In this document: positions 50,822 to 61,359 of the stretch, piece by piece
Numbering within the stretch: position 1 is the stretch's first letter
How the letters are laid out: each line of letters begins with the position of its first letter
DNA from: Isoetes taiwanensis
Taxonomy: Eukaryota; Streptophyta; Lycopodiopsida; Isoetales; Isoetaceae
Assembly (NCBI GenBank): GCA_021234155.1
Contig: JAJEKV010000054.1
Coordinates: forward strand, 9,076,655-9,140,654
Reading direction: 5' to 3'
Length of the DNA stretch: 64,000 bases
Program-made: the position numbers and the translations under genes
The notes under the pieces: generated by a model
Databases searched by the model: none
What the model was told of the DNA's origin: nothing
The model's input: the letters and a program-made list of their open reading frames with translations, nothing else

Positions 50822-52083
50822 GTACTGCGATGTTGCGCCATCGTGAAGGTAACAACACGCCGGGCGACCAGGCGTTGAGTCCCAAAGGCGGCTTGCTTTA
50901 GCAATGTGTACCGCAATGGGAATGCCATTCGAGATAGGATCTCATCCTGAATGCGCTTGACGAGATCTTCACCTGCCTCCTCCAAGAGTCCACGTACCAC
51001 CACGTGGCGACGCCTGCGCTCGCTCCCGCCACCCCTTTGGTCGGGGGCAACATTATCACCGTCAGCAGGTGGCGCCTGTTGGCTGGAGCGTGTGGGCTGC
51101 TCACAGCGAGGGCGACGTGGTGTGTGCGGTGGAGGAGGTTGTGTTTGTCTGCCTGTTTGGCGACCCATGGGCTGTGGGGCACGTGCGTTTGGCTGTCCCT
51201 GTGTTGCGGCCTCTGGCGCAGGTCCGGGAAGCCTAGCTCTGTTGGAGCCTCTCGGCCGCTTAGCCCAACTCACTGGTCGATGCGATTACGCCTTGGTGTT
51301 CATGGACCTCAACATGGAGGCCACCGGCCTCTTTGAGCAATGGTTGCTTTGAGCTCCAGATCTCCGGACCACGTGTCTCCGCCCTACTCTGTGGGGTTCC
51401 GGCAGCGGCAGGCTTCAGGGCGACAAAGGGGCCGGACGTTTCAATATCGCGGTGGCATACCCTAAATCCCTCTGACTTGAGGCGGAAATAGTTGCCACTG
51501 CATCCCGGCCAACACCCCCTCGTTTGTCGCCCGCCATAGTCTCGCATGGTGGTGAGGAGGGAATCCACGCTGAAGCTCATAAGTCGGGCAATGCCCCCGC
51601 TTATCCCGTTGCCTCTCAAAGTGGGCTGCCGGCCTCGTATGCGGGTCTCCATCTCAGAACCGTTGCCTTTCACCGCCAACCGTCTTTTGAGCACGTGGGA
51701 TGCCGAGGATCAGATCTCGTCCGTCCCCCGCAATCCGAAGTTCTCATTACTCGACACTGTTCCTCCAGCTGTTTCATGGCCCTCGTCTGCGCCTGTGTCG
51801 GGCTTGAGCAGCCTTCATCCATCTCCCGAGTCAATCTCATAGATTGGGCCTTTGCTCGGGCTTCCCTCCTCATGGAAGAGGTTTCTCCCTTGTCTTTGTT
51901 ATCTGACTGGGGCCGTTTTCGTGGCGGCCCCTCCTCCTGGTTCTCCCAGATGGGCTGGGGCTGGGGCTGGGTCTGTGGCTGGGGCTGAGGCTGAGGAATA
52001 TCCCCCTCCAAATGGGGGTCTGGGCAAGGGGCTACAGAAGCAAGAGCGCAAGGAAGGAAATGAAGGCGACTCATGCAGCGCAT
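50822..52083 (-). pseudogene. Embedded LINE, ORF1-like remnant
   Basis: Starts MRCMSRLHFLPCALASVAPC at 52,083 and contains a PQPQPQPQTQPQPQP repeat and a charged region (KRPQSDNKDKGETSSMRREA). Further basic pieces follow to 50,822. There is no clear domain; ORF1 identity rests on position only. Confidence 0.4.
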
Positions 52084-52330
52084 TTTGAGCGTCAGCGTCC
52101 TAGGATTTGGCCCATCCTATTGGCGCGCCATGGGTCGCCTTGGTAGGGTGTACAGAGAGAAAGGGTAGGATGTAGGGAGCCGAGGGGGAAAGAACGCTAG
52201 AGAGATAGTGGAACAAAGGAGAAAGAGACCGAGCAGAGAGGAAGAAGGCTAGAGAGTGAAAAGGTATAAAAGGCAAAAGGTATGGCCTTTTTTATTGTAC
52301 TTCTAAAGATATTTTTTTTTTTAGTTCGAT

Positions 52331-52412
52331 GCTCAACCTCAACGTGTTTGTTTATTTGGCATCGATGTTTGGCCTAAGCTCAACCTCAACGTGCTAGTTT
52401 ATTTGACATGGA
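52331..52412. repeat. Short direct repeat
   Basis: CTCAACCTCAACGTG followed by TTTATTTG(G/A)CAT occurs twice (about 52,334 and 52,379), inside the Helitron. Confidence 0.7.
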
Positions 52413-52690
52413 TATTTGGCCTACATGGTAGAAAAGCAAAAGTGATAGGTGTAAAAGGCAAAAGGTATGGCCTAAAGAAGGGTCGTAGATGAAAAGATAA
52501 AAAGGCAGAGGCCTTTTTCTAAAAGGGAAAGCGTTTTTAAAAGAGTATAAAAAAGTCCTTTCTTAGGAAAGAAAGTATAAAAACGACCCTATTTATATTT
52601 TGGCATGAATAGATATTTGACGTGTTTGTTTGTTTGTTTGCTAAAGGGCTGGTAGATGATTAATGTCACAAACATAATCATTACGAAGTG

Positions 52691-52790
52691 TTGCTGCAGG
52701 GCAATAATGCATGAATAGAGCACAATGCATGAATGGTATATTGCTGCAGGGCAATAATGCATGAATAGAGCACAATGCATGAATGGTATA
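52691..52790. repeat. 50-bp tandem duplication
   Basis: A 50-bp unit beginning TTGCTGCAGGGCAATAATGC is repeated perfectly at 52,691-52,740 and 52,741-52,790. A diverged third copy lies near 52,858-52,900. Confidence 0.9.
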
Positions 52791-52894
52791 TTGCTTTGTG
52801 GCTTCCATTATCATATCATTGCTCCGACCATTCATCCATGGCTCCGTTGTAAAGTCCTGTTGCAGTGCAACAATGCATGAATAAAGCACAAAGT

Positions 52895-53215
52895 ATGAAT
52901 GGTGCATAATGTGTATGAAAGCAAAAGAAAATTCAAACAAATGTAGAAATCATTTGACTTACTTGGCTCATCCTGCTGCATCCTCGCCTAGAATGAACAA
53001 CCCATTTGCTCTGCCAGGAGAAAAAGACAGAAATTGAAACATAATCATTACAAAGTCTTTGAATAAAGCACAAAACATGAATGGTGCATAATGTGTATGA
53101 AAGCAAAAGAAAATTCAAACAAATGTAGAAATCGTTTGACTTACTTGACTCATCCTGCTGCATCCTCGCCTAGAATGAACGCCCATTTGCTCTGCCAAGA
53201 GAAAAAGACAGAAAT
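52895..53215. repeat. About 135-bp direct duplication
   Basis: The block from GAATGGTGCATAATGTGTAT at 52,895 recurs almost unchanged at 53,080, including GACTTACTTG(G/A)CTCATCC and the GAGAAAAAGACAGAAATTG end. Confidence 0.85.
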
Positions 53216-53469
53216 TGTTTGAGAAGAAAAGAATAGGAAGGAATGCATACATGCCTTTTGAGATTACTATTTGCACAACATTCAACTATCTCTGTTAGTG
53301 TTAGCAGTAGCTACTACTTGGACACTGGTTTTCTTGGTTTCTTCACTATTGCTGCTACTACTACTACGAAATGTATGAGCTGTCTTGCCATGCCCAACAA
53401 CAAAGAGAAAAAAATAGAATGACTTCATACCTATGCAAAGACTTCAAAAGTATATACCTTGAGAAGAGC

Positions 53470-54096
53470 CTAGCTGCTATAAATGATGTATTCTGACACC
53501 ATGGGGTTGAACTCGGTCAGATCTGTTTCTCTGTTCTTAAAGCTCTGTTTAAAAATCCAGCAGGTTAAGACATATCTGTGAAAGGAAAAAAATATAAAAC
53601 AGGCATTTCTCACCAGCGGATGTTGCAAAATGGATTGCGCATCTTTGGCTCCAAAAACGCGCTCTGATTCAAAAGCAGCTGAGATCATGGTATTCCAAGA
53701 AACAATATCCTTGTTAGGCATTTGCTGAAACAATTGCAGAGCTTTATCCATCTCTTTATGCTCGGCATAAGCAGAAATCATAATATTCCAAGAGAAATAA
53801 TTCCTCTCATGAATATTGTCAAAGATATTTTGTGCATCCCGCAGGGATCCACACTTAGCATACATATCTACCAAAAGATTACTCAGAAATCTGTCCCCAT
53901 CTAATCCCCTAGAAATAATGTACTGATGAATATGCTTACCTTGCAGAAGGTGCTTTTCCTTAGCATACGTCCTCAAAAGACATCTAATGTTGTTCATAGA
54001 TACGATACCATGAGATTTGATTTCCGAGACCGGAAGCCGTTCAGAACAGAAATGAAAGGATTCCGAGAGCAATCGCTGGCATTGGGGTGAACCCAC
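53470..54096 (-). pseudogene. PPR protein fragment carried by the Helitron
   Basis: The minus-strand ORF contains GKHIHQYIISRGLDGDRFLS, NLLVDMYAKCGSLRDAQNIF, NYFSWNIMISAYAEHKEMDK and PNKDIVSWNTMISAAFESER. These are P, L and S type pentatricopeptide repeats of the PLS subfamily, which bind organelle RNA. Only about three repeats remain; full proteins have ten or more. Sequence after AAFESE loses similarity, suggesting an intron or capture breakpoint. It lies 0.5-1.1 kb inside the Helitron 5' end, a usual place for captured gene pieces. Confidence 0.8.
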
Positions 54097-54600
54097 GTTA
54101 TGAACACCGCGAATCCTTTCCCGTTTCTAAGGTTGGCTTTTACAGGCGTCTGCAGATTGGCATTCGAATAGACCTGGCATTTGCATCCCCTTTGCAGTTC
54201 GCCTCCATTGCCGTTTGGAGAAGGCAGCAGAAAATAGGCGGAGAAGAAGAGGAGCAGAATCGGAATGCATACAAACAACTCCGGCTGTATAACTTGCCAG
54301 ACAAAAAGCAAATCACTGAATACAAATCACTGAAAGGATCTATATACAAATCACTGGAATTTTTTTACAGCTTGAAGCAGAGAAATATGATAATCATGTG
54401 CCGTAATGCTTGCATCAACCATATCAGACCTAACAGACGCCACTGCGGCCATCTCCAAACCCCATGCCGCCATACCTAAAAAGTAGAGCTTCCAAGCAAA
54501 AAGTGGACGTGGCCATTAGATCTAGGGCCAAAAAAATTGCAACCGTTGGATCTAGGGCTGGATTGAAAACGGACACACATTAAAACATTATAATATAGGA
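54097..54600. other. Helitron 5' terminal region
   Basis: Non-coding, ending (minus-strand 5') at TCCTATATTATAATGTTTTA. CCTAGATCCAACGG and TCTAGATCTAATGG-type phrases repeat near the end. Confidence 0.6.
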
Positions 54601-54710
54601 TAATGTTATACCGTAAGTAGTGCACCGAGCCCTAATTTGAATGGCCGAGATCATCTGGATGCATCCGAAGGCCTAGATTTATTGCACGACTTACCAAGTC
54701 ATGCTTCGAT

Positions 54711-56345
54711 CTCTTAAGGGGAAAGGGTAAATGAAAAGGGGGAAAAGGAAAAGGGAAGTGGAAAGAGAGAATATGAAGGGCAAAAAGGCATGGGGAAAAG
54801 GGAAAAGGGTAAAAAGAAAAGGGAAAAGGGTGGGGATAGGAGAAGAGAAAAAGGCATGGAAAATGAAAAAGGGAAAGGGAACCTGGGAAAAGGGCACGAG
54901 GGAAGGAGGAAGAGATAAAGTGGAAAAGGTAAATGGAAAGGACATGAAAAAAAAAAGGAAAGAGGAAAATGTTGAAAAAAGGAGAAAATGAAGGAGAAAA
55001 AAAGCATGGAAAAGGGGAGGAGAAAAAAAGCATGGGAAAAGGAAGGAGCATGGGAAAAGGGGGAAAAAAAAGCGTTGAGGAAAGAGGAAAAAGAAAGGGA
55101 CAAATGGCATAGGAAAAGGGGAAAAAAAAGGGAAAGGAAAGGGAAAAAACGCATCAAGGAAAGGGGAAGAGTGAAAGGTTGGAAAAATGAGGAAAAGGGA
55201 AGGGTCAAGGGGGAACAAAAAACGGATGGGGAGAGGGGAAAAGAAAAGGGGCATAGAAAAAGGGAAAGTGAGAAGAAAGAAAAAGGAAAGGGAAAAGGGG
55301 AAAGGGAACCTAGGTAAAGGTCACAAGGAAAAAGAAAGAGGAAAATGAGAAAAGGGAAGGAGGGAAGGGCATGAGAGAAAAGGGAAGAGGAAAATGGTGA
55401 AGAAAGGGAAAAAAGAAAAAAAAAGGAAAAGAAAAGGAGCAAGAAAGAAAGGGTGGGGAAAAGAGGAAAATGGGTATAGGAAATAAGAGAATAAAACAAA
55501 TGTGCAAAAGGCATGGAAAAAGAGAAAAGGAAAAGGAAAGGAAGGGAAAAAGTGCACAAGAAAAGGATCGGCAAAGGAGGAAAACGGAAAGAAAAAAATC
55601 CATCAAGAAAAGGAAACGGGAAAAAGGGAAAACGGAAAGGGAAGCAGGGGAGTGATGGAGGGGAGGGAAAGGGAAAAAGGACATGAGGAAAGGAAAAGAG
55701 AAAAGAAAAAGGAAGGGTTGAAAGAAGGGAAAATTGCACGGGAAGAGGGAAAGGGTGGGAAAAAGGGCATGGGAAAAGGAAATAGAAAAGAAAAAAGAAT
55801 AGAAAAGGGGGGAAAGAGAGAGAGGCACGGGAAAAAGGAAATGAGGAAAATGGAAAAGGGGAAGAGAAAAAAGGAACATGGAAAAGGGAAAGGGTGAGGA
55901 GATGGAAAAAGGGAAGGTTAAAAGGGCATGGAAAACAGGAGGGAGAAAAGAAAAATGGAAGGGAAAAGGGCACACAAAAAAAGGAGGAAAAGAGTGGAAA
56001 AAGGAGGAAAAGAGAAGGGAAAATAGACATAGAAAAGGGCGAAAGAGTAAAAGGTTGAGAAAAAGGGAAGACATGGAAAAAAGGTGGGGAAAAGAGAAAG
56101 CATAAAAAAAGAGAAAGGGGAAGGGGAAAGGGCAAAGAAAAAAGAGAAGAAGGCAAGGTGGAGAAAGGAGCAAAAGGGAAGGAAAAAAAAATCGGGAACA
56201 GGGAAGGGGGAAGGAAAGGGATGGGAAAACAAGGAAACATGCGAGAAAGACGAGAAAAAAAAAGGAAAAGAAAAAAAAAGTAGAGAAAATAAGAAAAAAT
56301 GAAATGCGGGATAGAGCAAAAGGGAAATGGAAAGGGTTAAGGCTT
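54711..56345 (+). repeat. 1.6-kb polypurine tract (AAAGGG-type)
   Basis: The plus strand is almost entirely A and G, built from irregular AAAGGG, GGGAAAA and GGAAAGG words with rare ATG/CAT and CAC interruptions. Long frames are open on both strands as a composition effect only. Such tracts can form triplex (H-DNA) structures, and the G runs could form quadruplexes. It lies between two Helitron termini. Confidence 0.95.
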
Positions 56346-56379
56346 TTCTCACTGCATCCCAAAACATTTACAGGCTCTC

Positions 56380-56414
56380 AACTTATGCCCAGCAACGCTG
56401 GGCACCATTACTAG
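56380..56414 (+). mobile_element. Second Helitron 3' end, opposite orientation
   Basis: TTATGCCCAGCAACGCTGGG, C, ACCATTA, CTAG|T is the same terminal sequence as at 43,391 with one change (ACCATTA for ACTATTA), but on the plus strand. The body of this Helitron must lie to the left and probably includes the polypurine tract. Its 5' end was not found. Confidence 0.8.
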
Positions 56415-57769
56415 TCCAATATAAAGAAGTTTATAGCAGTATACAGGACCAATCCTAAGTAATACGATGAGAATGATTGGAGTACATCGGTTTGTTACAT
56501 TTGTTTTATGGTTTAAAACTTTAATTTTTTCTAAACAAGACAAGAAAGGCTGTAGCTAACAAAAGATTTAAGTTGAAGACAAACAATATTGAGAAAACTC
56601 ATGTCTGAGTTCAAACGACAAAAAATGGATGAAGCATTTGCTGCAACTTCCCCACGAAATAGCTTAAAATTGTTAGCTAGTGACGCATTTACACTTAAAT
56701 GTAGATGGAAAATCAATCATTTTATATTGGATGGGAAATTTGAAATTCAAATTTATGGTGGACCAGTTCATAGATAGAACTTTTATGGTGAGGACAACCG
56801 CTAATTCTATACATAGGGATGGGTTTTGACCATTGAAACTATGATATACACAATTAACGGGGGGGATTTGGAATTTTAAAATAATGATATATGTATTAAT
56901 GTGATGGGCGTAATTATTTCAAATTAGCTGCAAATCTAGAAGAGGAAAAAATTGAACTCTGAATTATCTATGTACATTGGTGCTTTACTGTTAAAATTTC
57001 CTTAAATAATGTGGGTGCACCAATCTAGGGTGCATCGCCATGTTGAATCAATGCAAATATGTACATGCATGTTTCTTTTTTCTTTTCTTTTTTAAGTCGA
57101 CTATAACACAGTTCTATGAGCTTGTCTTTTTTGCATTATGTCTTTTGTGTCCTCGCCATACATCTCTTTTCATGTCTTTTTATAGTCATGAAGATTTTTT
57201 TTTTTTTTTAGAGATGGGAGAGGAGCAGAGCAACCATTGCCTCTAACCGTCTGTAGAGCCGGTGCAGGGCGCTACCCTGCAAGGCCTAAGAGGAAGGAGC
57301 TTCATGTCGGAAAATAATTTCTGATTCCAAATGTGGACATTTTGGATTTTTGTTTGTTGAGTTTTGGAACTGAAAAGTTGGGTCAATAATTTTATATGTA
57401 AAGATGATGTTATTATTTACTAGTATTCTAAATTTAGAAAAATGGAGCAAGAGTTAGAACCAAAGGACCAGAATGGAAATCGGGACACCTGCATTCTTAC
57501 ATGCATAATACATCTCAATGACCGCATTTCCCACCTACAAAAAGTGCACAAAAGCCCAGAACTAGAATGAGAGGAAGAAAATTAAGATTGGGACTAAGCA
57601 GCAAAAGCAGAACTGACAAAAAAAAAAGAGGGAACGAGGGGGGCAATGGGAGAGCGCCTAAATTATGCGCCCATTTTCTTGAATATTTTGTCTTTAGCGC
57701 TTATCTTCAATTTAAACTATTTTCTTGCCTCAGATAGTATAATTCCCATCGCTCTGCCTCTTCTCAACA
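56415..57769. other. Spacer
   Basis: AT-rich with no convincing gene. It has a poly(T) run at about 57,188-57,201, which may be a small retroposon end. Confidence 0.45.
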
Positions 57770-58927
57770 TTGATTCTTGCTGGCCTTGTAGAGGCTAGCA
57801 ATCTGCATTTATCTCCTTATGAATTTCCTTTGTGCAAGCTTCAGATGGATGTTAAAATTTTCACAATTATGAAGCACAATGGAAGATTAACATGTGGATT
57901 TATTTGTGGTTCTGCCTCTCAAATCTGGCATTCCCTTTTCACCAAGCAATTTTTTCCAAACGACCTCTTTCTCTCTGAATACTCCTTTATATCGAGCCGT
58001 GAAGAATTTGAAATTGAAATTGTGCAATCTTGGCTTGAAGAATTCATTGGATGCAAGAACGTCGAAGCAATTGGTATGAGTTTCTTGTGAGTGGTCGGAT
58101 TTGAAATTAACAGTTAAATTATACTCTGATATCGAATTGGGAGATTTTCACTGAGGTGAGCTTTCCAGATCTCTTAGTAGTAGGTAGGATTTCTACTCTT
58201 CTAGTACCTCTTTCCTGTTCTTTTGTCCTTCTGTTTTCAATTCCCTTCTTTTGTTGCCTATTCTTTCTGATGTGCTTTTGCTAAAACCACCTGACCTTTA
58301 TTATATGGAAAATAAAACAATCTTTAGCCCTAAATTCCTTGCCATTCTCCACGATTTCTCCGAACTCGTGCTATCTGATCATCTTCTTCTGCTGGATCAG
58401 TTAAGATCTTTTCATAAAAATCCTAAAAATTTCTTGTTATTTGGAAATTTCTCTAATTTACTTCTGGATGATCAGAAGATGAACTCTAGATCATTTAAAG
58501 TTCTGATATGGAATCCAGTTGCATCCGAGCACTCAAGTTCCCTTACCATATGGAGTGCCTAAGCCTTCTGCTAAAGTCTATTCTGATGAGACCTTGGATG
58601 GAGCATTAGCTAAACCTCGACCTTTAGGAGGCAGCAAACAAAATCTCTATCGGGTATTCTCTCAATCTTCCTTCTGTTCATGAAAAGATGTCCATTTTAG
58701 AAGATACTATTGTTCTAGATAAAATCAACAAATGTGGTATTAAATTGGAACAACTTTTGACCTATTGTCAAAATCTTCAAAAAGGAGTCCTTATAAAAGC
58801 TATATACTGGTTACACTTTCCATTCATTATGATAGAATGTGAAAGTAAGAGAACAGCTTATTTTCTTCTGAATCATGGGCCATTAACAGTTGAAAATTTC
58901 CAAATATCCTTCCTTAAATGGGATCCT
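57770..58927 (+). pseudogene. Unidentified broken ORFs cut by the Copia element
   Basis: Three plus-strand pieces (57,770-58,090; 58,251-58,562; 58,688-58,933), for example REEFEIEIVQSWLEEFIGCK and NKCGIKLEQLLTYCQNLQKG. Codon-like structure suggests a real gene or element once existed, but no domain is recognised. The last piece is interrupted by the Copia LTR at 58,928. Its continuation would lie beyond the right LTR, outside this window. Confidence 0.35.
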
Positions 58928-59447
58928 TGTTAGAAAAATGAGGTCATTGCATAAGAGTGTGTCATGTGATGTTCGAGCACATAAGGGGATTAGTGACCAC
59001 ATTTTGGCTCCCCTAGGCTAATGAGGATTCATACAAGCATTCATGAGAAGCAGTGGCAGTGAATGCAAGAAAGAAAAGCTCTGAAATTGAAAAGTGGCGG
59101 GCAGGTACTACCCTGAGGTTGCTACGCCCGCCAGAAATCGCTTGGTACCCCCTGCCCGCCACTTAGGGTTTTGGGTTGACTGGTCAACGGTCAAAGTCAA
59201 CGACAGCTGGAACTTAAGGACAGCAGGGCATCCTATTATCTAGGCAAGTTGGAAAACTTTCTATATGAAGGGCATGCACGATTTGACAAGTAGATATGTC
59301 CAGATTGGCAAGAAAATATTCATATATATAGGGATGATGGGGATAGATGGATGTATCGGTTGCAGATGAAGTGATAGGTCTTGGGTTGGAAGAGGCGAAG
59401 CTTATCTTTGTATACTTGAGTTCATATCCTAAGCTTTGATTCTAACA
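58928..59447 (+). repeat. Left LTR of the Copia element, 520 bp
   Basis: Begins TGTTAGAAAAATGAGG and ends TCTAACA. It contains a long hairpin (AAGTGGCGGGCAGG at 59,091 pairing with CCTGCCCGCCACTT at 59,151-59,164). Confidence 0.93.
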
Positions 59448-59449
59448 TT

Positions 59450-59462
59450 TGGTATCGAGCAC
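59450..59462 (+). other. Primer-binding site of the Copia element
   Basis: TGGTATCGAGCAC, three bases after the LTR, close to the tRNA-iMet PBS TGGTATCAGAGC. Confidence 0.75.
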
Positions 59463-60297
59463 GTGGTTGGGAGATATGTCTAGCCGCTTTGGGAGTCGGA
59501 TTGTTGGCAACAGATTGAAGTTTACAAAGGAGGGCCCGGTTTCCGAGATCCGGAAGGATCTTTGTGAAACATGTGTTGGAAGTAGAAGACTTGTGGGATC
59601 TTGTGGATCCTATGCAGTGTTGCAAACCACGTTGCAAGTTCAAATGTTGTTAATGTCTCACTGCAAAGGGACGGGGAAGGAGATGCCCGATGAGTGAAGA
59701 AGTTACCTCGGGAGAAACCGGTGGAGCTAGGGGTCGATCTAGTTTGGCCAAAGTGAAAGAGGCACAAGGGATCATTGCTTCAAAGGTTAGTCCTACAATT
59801 AGGCTAAAATTGAGAAACAAGAGTCCTAGGGAGATGTGGATGTTTATGCTAAAACATTATGAAGAGAAAACCTCATCACAAATAGATTTATTGGATAAAG
59901 AGCTCGAAATCTTAAGTTACATGATGAGGATGATGTTTTCAGACTTTTTAACAAGTTTGATAATATAGTGGCTGATCTTAGTGGGGCTGGAGTAGATCTC
60001 AGCGAGAGATATCAGTTTTAGCAATTGCTAGAGCAATTGTAGATAATGATCAGCTGAGTTTATTCATAAGAAACATTGCTAAGAACAGGGAAGAGGGCTT
60101 GAAACAATTATTAGAAAGGAGGTGGGAAAAAAAGGGTTGTAAAAGGAGTTGAAGAGGAAACTGAAATTTTGTATCTTTGGTAAAAGACAAGATAAAATCA
60201 TATGTTATTTACATCATGAACCTGGTCATGTCAAAAGTAATTGTCCTAAGCTCAAGAAAAAGAGTTTTCTTGCTACACATGTGGTGGTCAAGGCAAC
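59460..60297 (+). pseudogene. Copia gag remnant
   Basis: Pieces match the UBN2-type Gag: RLKLRNKSPREMWMFMLKHY, DLLDKELEILSYMM and EEKTSSQID. Two zinc knuckles follow. The first (CYLHHEPGHVKSNC) has His in place of its second Cys; the second (CYTCGGQGNLASKC) has Asn in place of His. Several frameshifts. Gag forms the particle that packages element RNA. Confidence 0.75.
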
Positions 60298-61359
60298 TTG
60301 GCATCTAAGTGTCCTACTCCAAAGGAACTTGGAAGAGGTAGAGGCAGCTCTAAAGGAGGTAGAGGTGCATCAAGAGGTCGAGAGGAAGGCAGAAATCTCT
60401 TTGGTGCTTTTATTGCACAAGAACATGAAGAAGGTGAAAAGATTGTTGATGAAGATGAGGTAAACTTGTTGAATTCGATTGTTGAAAATAAGAACAATAC
60501 TAACAAGTTATCTCATGCTCTTGTAGTTGATAGTGGAGCTGAAAGATCAGTAGTCCACTCTGCTCATTTGCTTAAAAATTTGGAACAAGGAGAAGCCAAA
60601 AGTGTGCAAGTAGGAAATGGAGCCTTGCAAAAGATTGAAGGAAGGGGATTATTGCAGCTATGGGATTTGCAAGGAAATATAGTGAACATTAAAAATGTTT
60701 TGTGTGTACCTGGAATTATCAAAAATCTTATATCTGTTAGCCAGTTAGTTGATTTGGGTTACAGAGTAGTGTTTGATGATGTTGGTTGTAACATATGGTT
60801 GAATAATGAAATTAAGTTTCATGCTAAGCGAGTTGGTAAACTATTTCAGTTTGAGCATGTCGATGATTTACCTTGTCAAATGTTGATGCTGTCAGAATTT
60901 GAGATGTGGCACAATAGATTAGCACACACTCATGCAAACAATCTCAAGTTATTAGCAAAGAAAGGATTCATCAAATATAAAAATGAGGAAAAAGGGCATA
61001 TATGTGAAGGATGCATGCTAGGCAAAATTAATAGATTGCCTTTCCTCAAAGCAAAGAAAAGAAGTAAGGAGATACTGGAATTGGTTCATACTGACTTGTA
61101 TGGACCTTTGAATGTCAGAGGTAGGACAAGCAAAAGGTATTTTATCACATTCATTGATGATTATACCAGAAAATGTAAATGTTACTTGCTAGCCAACAAA
61201 TCTCAAGCTTTGATAGCCTTCAAACAGTTTGTTGCTGAATCAGAAAGGCAAACAGGTAAGAAATTAAAGTGCATAAGATCTGATAGAGGGGGAGAGTATC
61301 TTTCAGCTAAGTTTAAGAGTTTTTGTATTGCAAATGGCATCGAGACAATTAACATGTAG
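60298..61359 (+). CDS. Copia protease and integrase, 353 aa
   Basis: After the second knuckle come an RG-rich linker (GRGRGSSKGGRGASRGREEG), the protease with HALVVDSGAERSVVHSAHLL (catalytic DSGA, about residue 77), and VLCVPGIIKNLISVSQLVD. Next is the GAG-pre-integrase zinc finger (MWHNRLAHTHANNLKLLAKK with CEGCMLGK). The integrase core has LVHTDLYGPLNVRG (first D) and CIRSDRGGEYLSAKF (second D). The third acidic residue region is lost at the frame break after NGIETINM. This is the longest clean frame of the element. Confidence 0.92.
   Translation: MASKCPTPKELGRGRGSSKGGRGASRGREEGRNLFGAFIAQEHEEGEKIVDEDEVNLLNSIVENKNNTNKLSHALVVDSGAERSVVHSAHLLKNLEQGEAKSVQVGNGALQKIEGRGLLQLWDLQGNIVNIKNVLCVPGIIKNLISVSQLVDLGYRVVFDDVGCNIWLNNEIKFHAKRVGKLFQFEHVDDLPCQMLMLSEFEMWHNRLAHTHANNLKLLAKKGFIKYKNEEKGHICEGCMLGKINRLPFLKAKKRSKEILELVHTDLYGPLNVRGRTSKRYFITFIDDYTRKCKCYLLANKSQALIAFKQFVAESERQTGKKLKCIRSDRGGEYLSAKFKSFCIANGIETINM

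Larger units (their letters stand above)
47260..52090 (-). mobile_element. Decayed LINE embedded in the Helitron
   Basis: Minus-strand pieces give ORF1 (52,083 to about 50,820, with a Gln/Pro repeat), an endonuclease (50,657-49,547), RT pieces (49,471-47,730) and a zf-RVT tail (47,725-47,228). It differs in sequence from the two L1-type LINEs above. The 3' end has no poly(A) and runs into the Helitron RepHel frame near 47,300. Either the LINE inserted there with loss of RepHel's start, or the Helitron captured it. Confidence 0.65.
43391..54600 (-). mobile_element. Helitron, 11.2 kb, both termini present
   Basis: On the minus strand the 5' end is A|TCCTATATTATAATG at 54,600. The 3' end, at 43,391, is the hairpin GCCCAGCAACGCTGGGC, then ACTATTA, then CTAG|T. 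Insertion between A and T, TC at the start, and a hairpin 7 bp before CTAG are the Helitron hallmarks. It encodes a Rep/helicase (47,351-43,737) and carries a LINE (about 47.3-52.1 kb) and a PPR fragment near its 5' end. The Rep/helicase is frameshifted, so this copy could move only with help. Confidence 0.88.

Noticed and set aside
54087-54479. 130-aa plus-strand ORF at the Helitron 5' end
   Set aside because: Antisense to the PPR fragment and Helitron terminus; no domain.
54714-56240. 508-aa and overlapping 100-350-aa ORFs rich in F, S, P, L (minus) or K, G, E (plus)
   Set aside because: They exist because a purine-only strand has few stops. All frames on both strands are open, with no domain.
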